In this document: piece by piece, positions 58,058 to 64,000 of the stretch
Position numbering within the stretch: position 1 is the first letter of the stretch
Layout of the letters: the number at the start of each line of letters is the position of its first letter
NCBI RefSeq assembly: GCF_030272615.1
Contig: NC_081414.1
Span: forward strand, 234,991,733-235,055,732
DNA from: Cryptomeria japonica
Lineage: Eukaryota > Streptophyta > Pinopsida > Cupressales > Cupressaceae
Length of the DNA: 64,000 bases
Direction: 5' to 3'
The notes under the pieces: model-generated
The model's database searches: none
Told to the model about the DNA's origin: nothing
Seen by the model: only the letters and a program-made list of their open reading frames with translations
Translations under genes and position numbers: made by a program

Positions 58058-58780
58058 CTATACAGAATCAAATTCCCACTCATGTGAGTCGGTTTCTGAA
58101 TCACTCTCCAGCATCCGATTGCTATACCATACTGGGATGTCTTTGGAGTTAAACATGGCAGGTGTGATTGGTTTATGTATCTTTGTAGTGATTGGTGCTG
58201 CAGGAACCATGATGGGGTTTAAAGGATTTGTCACTGGAAGTATCGGCAGTGTTGATTTAGTGACTTCTGTTGGAATGGCTGGCGCCATAGATGCTGCGGC
58301 GGGTCCTGATATAGTTGTTGCTGCTATTGGTGTTATTGATGGGATTACTGGTTCGTTTGGTGGGATGATTGGTATTGTAGATGGTTGAGTTGTGAGCCTC
58401 GATGGGGCAGTGGGGATAGTGCTTGATGGTGCTTTGATTATGAAAGGTGTCCTCTTTGCAGTAGGTGGGCAAAATGGTTTGCTGGGTTTTCCTTTGAATC
58501 TGAGTTTAGGAAGGATCTCTTTTTCAAAGCCAAGGCCTGTATTACCTTTGGGCTTGAATTCTGGTAGCAGAGGTTCATGTCGTCCTTGTTTGCAGTATCC
58601 CAAAGCACTCTGACCATCATATCCCATTCTTTGCATAATGAGGAGGCCTTTGCCATATTGTTCCGTAGGAAGTGTAACTTGCGGTTTGTCAGTGGTGATG
58701 GGATCTTTATAGATCCAGTCCACTAGGTCCTCATCTTGTGTTTCTTCCTCTTGACTCTTTCCAAGGATGAAAGGCGTCAA
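58058..58780 (-). pseudogene. C G-patch-like region and linker of pol
   Basis: Residues about 42-88 of this frame give YGKGLLIMQRMGYDGQSALG ... TGLGFEKE, a G-patch-like glycine pattern. A Pro/Thr/Ile-rich linker and HEWEFDSV follow, ending at TAG 58056. The frame is in phase with the protease before it and the reverse transcriptase after it, separated by single stops. Confidence 0.78.
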
Positions 58781-58807
58781 GGCACATGCTGGCGTGATTA
58801 GTGGTTG

Positions 58808-60334
58808 CTAGAGTAACTGTTGTGGTTTACCATGTGTTCTAGGAGAAGTGGGCATTTGTCCCACACAAAAGAGCTGACTCAAGTTGTATTCTCCAGGACC
58901 TTCCTCTGCTACTTTCATCTTTAGCTTTTCTTGCTTGGGTATAGGGGTGTTAGAACTGGCAAGAGAGGCGGGACTTACATATGATGTGGAGGAAATGGCT
59001 TCCCTATTATTAGGAACAGTAATCTCTGGTTGATGGTTGATATTATGGCAAAATGCAAAGGGATTTGCATCGCCCAGGATTGTGATCTCTGCACCATTAT
59101 GTGGGAACTTGATACATTGATGGTAGGTAGATGGAACAGCTTGCATGGCATGTATCCAAGGTCTTCCTAACAATAGATTGTATGGCAGAGGAAGGTCCAG
59201 AACCTGACAGATGATGTGCTTTACCACAGGGCCCACTCGGATTGGTAGTACCACAGCTCCTTTGGATGAACGCTCTGCATCATCATAGGCCTTGATGGTG
59301 ATCTTCTTGCGAGGATCCACTGATTCTATTGCATATCCCAATGTTGTGACCAACTGTAGTGTACAAATGTTTAGGCCTGCTCCATTATCGATCAAGACTC
59401 GCTTGATCCTGTGTTGGTTGATAAAGCCTTCAATGTGTAGTGAAGCATTATGAGGTTGTTGGAAGGAAGAGTTGTCACTTTCGAAAAAAGTGAGACAAGG
59501 TGATGACTTTAGATTTCCAACCATGGCTTGAAATTGGTCCGTATTTAGATTTGCGGGGACTGACGCTTCTTGGAGTGCTTGATCCAAGATAGTTTTATGA
59601 GAGGGTGACAGACACAAAAGCTCCAAAATGGATATAAGTGCAGGAGTTTTGTCTAATTGTTCCACAAGATTGTACTGCTTTGGGACGGAGGTGGTGCCCT
59701 GTGGAGCTGCCTTGATGGTGACCTTGCCACGACGTGTAACAACATTGCAATTTGAGGTCGGATTTTTGAAGGTTATGGTTGCAATTTGTTCACTGGCATC
59801 ATACAGATGATTTACAGTGTAGTTATACGCAGCTTGCGTATAATCAGTGGTATCAGGACCTCGTCTGGAAGTGGAAGGACCCCTTTGATCTTGCGATGGA
59901 AGTGGATTTTTGAACATCAGATGATCATTATTTGTTGTTTTTGGGTCATGCCCTTCAATTTCAATTTCTCCTCGATCAATAAGATCCTGAATGAGATCTT
60001 TCAATCGGTGACAATTACTTGTCTTGTGTCCTCTTCCTTGATGGAATTCACAGTGTTCAGTATCTCTCCACCATGTCGGTTTGACTTGAGGCTCATAGTT
60101 TGATAGTTTAGGTAGAGTGACCAAATTTTGGGAAATAAGTTGTCGCAACACTGTTTCAATGGGTTCCCCTAAGGGAGTGTATGTTCGTTTTTGTTTTTGT
60201 GGTCGAGGTCTTGGTTCATCATGAGATGTGATGCGACCTTGATTAGGAGGAACATTTGTGTTATTCTGAGGTGGAGTATTTTGTCCTGCAAACCGAACCA
60301 CAGGTTGTGCATTTTGGATAGTTCGAGCATCCAC
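58808..60334 (-). pseudogene. pro: C gag end, zinc knuckle and protease
   Basis: 508 open codons. Residues 95-108 form the knuckle CEFHQGRGHKTSNC (C-X2-H-X4-H-X4-C). Residues 311-323 form the protease site KRVLIDNGAGLNIC, with D-N-G where D-[ST]-G is usual. YNLLLGRPWIHAMQAVPSTY follows, then AEEGPGEYNLSQLF before TAG at about 58808. In phase with gag upstream. The protease region looks intact apart from the Asn after the catalytic Asp. Confidence 0.88.
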
Positions 60335-60367
60335 AACTCCATCGTTGATGATATTCTTGTTTTTATT

Positions 60368-61441
60368 CTAGAAGCTTGGTTTATCACTGTTGAAGCGTGG
60401 GCGAGGACCATCTTTTGGTTCATTAAAGATTTTGATGAGTCCTTTTTTGATGAGTTCCCTTTCACATTTTATACCTTTGGTGATCATATCGTTAAAAGAA
60501 TCTGTGTCTTTGACATCCAGGTGAAATTCCATTTCTTCGTTTAAGTTGGAAATGAAAATTTCCACTAGTTCTCATTCAGGTAACTGAAGAGAACGTCTGC
60601 TAGACATTTGGCGCCATCGTTGCAGGAATACTGAGAATAATTCACCTGGTTTTTGTTTGGTGTTGCATAGATCAGCCATGGTGATGTCGCGTTTAATATT
60701 ATAAGAGTAATGAGATAGGAACTTCTGGATGAGTTCCTCAAATGTTCTAATGCCACCTAGTAGTCGGGAAAACCATGATGTGGTTGTTCCTCCCAAGCTT
60801 TGGGGAAAAAGGCACATTAGGTATGTGTCTTCATATGCCACTTCAAGGCAAGCAGAATGAAATTCTCGGACATGATCACGGGGATCTCCCTTTCCTCTAT
60901 ATTTTTTGAATTTTGGTGTTTCGAACCCACATGGAAAGGGTGGCATATAAAGATTCCTATCAAACGGATAGGGACAGATGTCGTTAAGTGAGAATTGATT
61001 GGTCTTAACACCACTATGAAGTTGTTGGGCGAGATTCTCGACTTGTTGCCGCAACATCTCCATTTCATTTGGAGGAGGAGGTGGTGGGTTACCTCGAGGA
61101 ATGTTATATCTGATGTGATTTCTACCTCTTTCCTCCTCATGGTGACTTTGTCTTTCTGATGCTTGTCTTAATTGGGCAAGATCAAAGTCAGAGGGGAGTT
61201 TGGCTCCTTCTTGAGCGAGTTTTAAAAAGTGAGCATCTGTGTTGCTCCTGAGTATTTCATCAAACAATCTGTTAAAGTGAGGGTTATGCTGAACCCTTTC
61301 GATTGTTGAAGGAGTGGGAGTACTTGGGTTTTCATCATTTATATTTCCTCCAAGTGCTTCTTGAAATTCATTGAGATTTTCGTCTTCTTCTTCCTCAATT
61401 TCTATTTCTCGTTGCCTTGACCGTGATCGAGTTTGAGCCAT
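60368..61441 (-). pseudogene. gag: C gag, broken by two stops
   Basis: ATG at 61441 gives MAQTRSRSRQREIEIEEEED. Then FNRLFDEILRSNTDAHFLKL, the gag domain KYRGKGDPRDHVREFHSAC, TYLMCLFPQSLGG and VFLQRWRQMSSRRS. TGA at 60572 interrupts before VEIFISNLNEEM. TAG at 60368 follows DKPSF; element B has a TAG at the same alignment position. Otherwise one frame to the protease. No ATG lies upstream in frame close by. Confidence 0.9.
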
Positions 61442-61910
61442 TTTGTTTACAAGTTTTTGTTGAAGTTGATCAAAGATGATGATGAGTTGTTTGATGAAAT
61501 GAAAGATTGATGATTGGTGATTTGTGTTGTATGTGGATCTCTAGCACTTTAAGGTAGATGTAACCGAAATTCTTTCTTTGAATTGCTTGTTTGTTTGATA
61601 AGTTTGGATGTGATAAGGTGCAGAGAAATATGAGATGTGTTACAGATTTAACTACCTAGTAATGAGAGGATTCACTCATGAACTAGTTTTAACTTGCGTA
61701 GATGTGTCTCTTAGGATGAGCTTATCCTAGATGTAGAAACAATCTAAAAAGTGATGTGATGTGTTTGATTTCAAGCAATATCTAAAAAGGAATCTTGGGA
61801 CAAGAACCTCTTAATGTTTTGAGAGTTTTGGGATGGATTGATGATGAAGTGATGATGTATGAATAAGATGCTGGATGTTTTGTTTTTCAACTTTCAATAA
61901 AAACTTTGTG

Positions 61911-62276
61911 TCACAAATGGGACAAACTCTTTTCTTCCCTTTCAGGCATTGGTGGCACTTCTCGAGCTGTGTTGTAGGTGATACAGATGTTTGGGAAGAA
62001 ATTGGGATTAATCTTTCCTCCTTGATTTTTGTGATAACTCAGAGCTCTATATTGCATAAAAGCTCTGCGGTTCAATGATTCTGAATCAAACTCGTTTGTT
62101 TTACCTTGAAGGTATAGACGCATGCGATGTAGAAAGACTCTATGGGAGACAAAGATTTGTCGATTGATATAGAAGAATTTCCTCCTTTTGATTAAAGCCT
62201 TTGAGCTCAATGGTCTTCTTTTCAAGTTGATATTTTGATGACTCTTCTTCTTTCGCAAGATGTGAAGAATGGTCAT
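61911..62276 (-). CDS. C ORF1: conserved small protein upstream of gag
   Basis: 121 codons from the ATG at 62276, the position that matches the B ORF1 start (MTILHILRKKK against MTNPHILRRKN). Shared blocks are HRVFLHRMRLYLQGKTNEFD and NQGGKINPNF. It is basic and open. It is in a different frame from gag, with about 470 bases between them, so it is a separate ORF. Function unknown; comparable in place to Ogre ORF1. A longer start at 62444 uses a non-ATG codon and has no match in B. Confidence 0.65.
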   Translation of the reverse strand: MTILHILRKKKSHQNINLKRRPLSSKALIKRRKFFYINRQIFVSHRVFLHRMRLYLQGKTNEFDSESLNRRAFMQYRALSYHKNQGGKINPNFFPNICITYNTAREVPPMPEREEKSLSHL

Positions 62277-63881
62277 AAAAGTTGTGACTCTGTGTTGTTT
62301 GCACTTTGTTTTTGGTATTTTTGGTTGTGTTGACAAATGTTGGATGAATACTGTGTTTGTGGGATTGATTTTTATTTTTATTTTTCTTTGACAAGAAAAC
62401 AAAGCAAGCACACAAACACAAGAATGTTGCCTAAAAAGGCACAAATGAGTATGGGTCTAGATTAACCCAATCCTTGGACTTGTTTTTGACCCTTCCTTTA
62501 GATGTATTTTAAGGTGTATTTCCAAAGCTTGAAGTCGGCTCAATTTGCACTAGGTCTGTAAAACGAATACACTTCAAACACTCTTTATCCCTAAGGTCAA
62601 ATGGTCAGTTGTGATAAATTTAGCCCACATCTTGATATTTCTTCGACTTTGGTACTACATACCTTATGAATCCCGCCGTGGTAGGTAAGGATGTGATATA
62701 CTAAGTCTTGCACGAGCATAACAAATAGATGATCCCTATGATGGGGGAGTCACCACTTTTATCAAGCCACAAGTGACTTTTCAAAAAGCTATGTTTCTAC
62801 TCAAGGAAATATGTATGGTGAGTATCTTGGGAGCAAAACCATCTATGCTCTTGCACTAAATTATATCTCAAATATCCTCAATCAATAGAACAGGTGGGCT
62901 ACTACTTAAAGTTGTTTAGTCATGTTCGATGTTTTTGGACATAAGTTCATTCTGCAGTGACTCACTTAAGAGCCTTGTAACTGGTGGTGGGGCCCATTTG
63001 TCCTTTCGGCTAGTTACACTGTAGGAACAGCTATACCCAAGGCTACAGCTTTCGCTCTCACCTGATTTCTATAGCGGCTCGAAGGATTTACCGCTCGAGG
63101 TCGTTCCCAAGAGTATCGATCCCTTGGTAGGCCTCTCTTAAAAAGATAAAATTTTGAGTGTTACTAACACTTTTCTCTTGCACCTAGGACCACGAGAGCC
63201 AAGGGAGAGGATAGTGTGTGTTAGAAGTAGGACCACCCGACTGACCTTTGTGCACAAGCGTGCCAAACACGAAATTCACTTGTTCTTTTTAATCCATCAT
63301 TGCAAATGTGATCTAACTATTTGGAGATGTTGCTCCAACAGCCATGGTGTTCTTTTTAACTTCAAAAGAAATGTGTTTTGTAATCTAGAATTCGAAAATC
63401 CTGGTCAACTTAATGGAAAACACGTTTGCTTTAAAGTAAAAAAAAATCGTTTTTGCAAAAAAAATCAAAACAAGTGGTTTGTAAGTTTTTAATTGCACCA
63501 AAATTTGAAGTGTGGCTTGTGATTTTTAGATTTGATGCAAGAAAAGAACTTTGTTTAGTTGATTTTTAAACACCAAAAAGAAAGATGAGTCCTAACTAGA
63601 AAACAATGAAATTTTTTTTGTTTTTTATGTAAGAAAAGAACTTTGTGTGTTGATTTTAAGCACCAATAGAAAGATGAGTCCTAACTAGAAAACAATGAAA
63701 ATTTTTGTTGTGTTTTTCAAGTTCTTTTTAATCACTAAATGACAAATTTGTGATTTTTATGGTGAGTTGTTAACCTGCATGAACAAAAACAAATTAGTAA
63801 AAATCGGTGTTCAAGGGGGGCTTCCACAAGCCTAAGATATTCAATTTTTCGGTTACAAGGCGACTTGGACAACGCTCTGTC
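62277..63881 (-). other. C untranslated leader
   Basis: No gene seen. On the minus strand, about 63150-63090 holds AGAGGCCTACCAAGGG and GGGAACGACCTCGAGCGG. These match the conserved leader blocks of B and A1. Confidence 0.55.
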
Positions 63882-63980
63882 GCAATAGCGCTAGTCTGTG
63901 TTTTTACAGAAGCGTTAATTTATACAATAGCGCTAGTCTGCGTTGAACAGAAATGCTAATTTAAACAGTAGCGCTGAAAG
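63882..63980 (-). repeat. C leader word cluster (TAGCGCTATTG), cut by window edge
   Basis: At least three full copies (given strand CAATAGCGCTAG twice, CAGTAGCGCT once) plus degenerate ones (AGAAGCGTTAA, AGAAATGCTAA). On the gag strand they read CTAGCGCTATTG, the same word as in the antisense gene's intron. The cluster probably continues past the window. Confidence 0.75.
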
Positions 63981-64000
63981 AACAGAAGTTACAGAAAGGC

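Overview
This window is transposable-element-dominated nuclear DNA of a seed plant. The large, degenerate Ty3/gypsy elements, an L1-type LINE, long AT-rich LTRs and the absence of any recognisable intact host gene fit a very large, repeat-rich genome. A conifer or other gymnosperm is my best guess, but that is inference. No intact cellular gene, rRNA gene, tRNA gene or CRISPR array was seen.

Layout. (1) 1-846: AT-rich DNA. (2) 847 to about 15100, + strand: element A1, with 5' LTR, PBS, leader, broken gag-pol and an antisense gene, but no 3' end. (3) About 15100-20487, + strand: the 3' part of a second element (A2), with an antisense gene, polypurine tract (PPT) and LTR. A1 and A2 are fused head to tail. 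(4) 20488-28683: host DNA with a direct-repeat pair, a SINE candidate, a GA microsatellite and a broken LINE (about 23.2-26.9 kb). (5) 28689-47026, + strand: element B, 18.3 kb, structurally complete, flanked by the 5-bp target-site duplication CTTAG and inserted into a decayed reading frame. (6) 47977 to beyond 64000, - strand: element C, whose 3' LTR is inside the window and whose 5' LTR is not. A2 and C belong to one family; B is a sister family; A1 is more distant.

All gag-pol regions share one plan: gag with a CX2HX4HX4C knuckle, protease, a G-patch-like segment, reverse transcriptase, RNase H, a second (archaeal-type) RNase H, integrase, and no chromodomain. This is the Tat/Ogre-like branch of Ty3/gypsy. 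B and C also carry a conserved small ORF upstream of gag, as Ogre elements do. All copies are broken by stops and frameshifts, mostly C-to-T changes.

The most interesting part lies between pol and the 3' LTR. Every copy carries an antisense gene for a plant mobile domain (PMD) protein with a coiled-coil tail. Comparing copies shows that in B, A2 and C it is a two-exon gene. It has a 75-nt first coding exon in each copy, a phase-0 GT-AG intron, and a TATA box on the antisense strand (clear in B and C, degenerate in A2). The intron holds a cluster of a short family-specific word: TAGCGCRT in B, AGCGCTWTTG in A2 and C. The same word, in the same orientation relative to transcription, is clustered in the gag leader of B and C. 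The two opposed transcription units of one element thus carry the same tag, which I do not recognise as a described arrangement.
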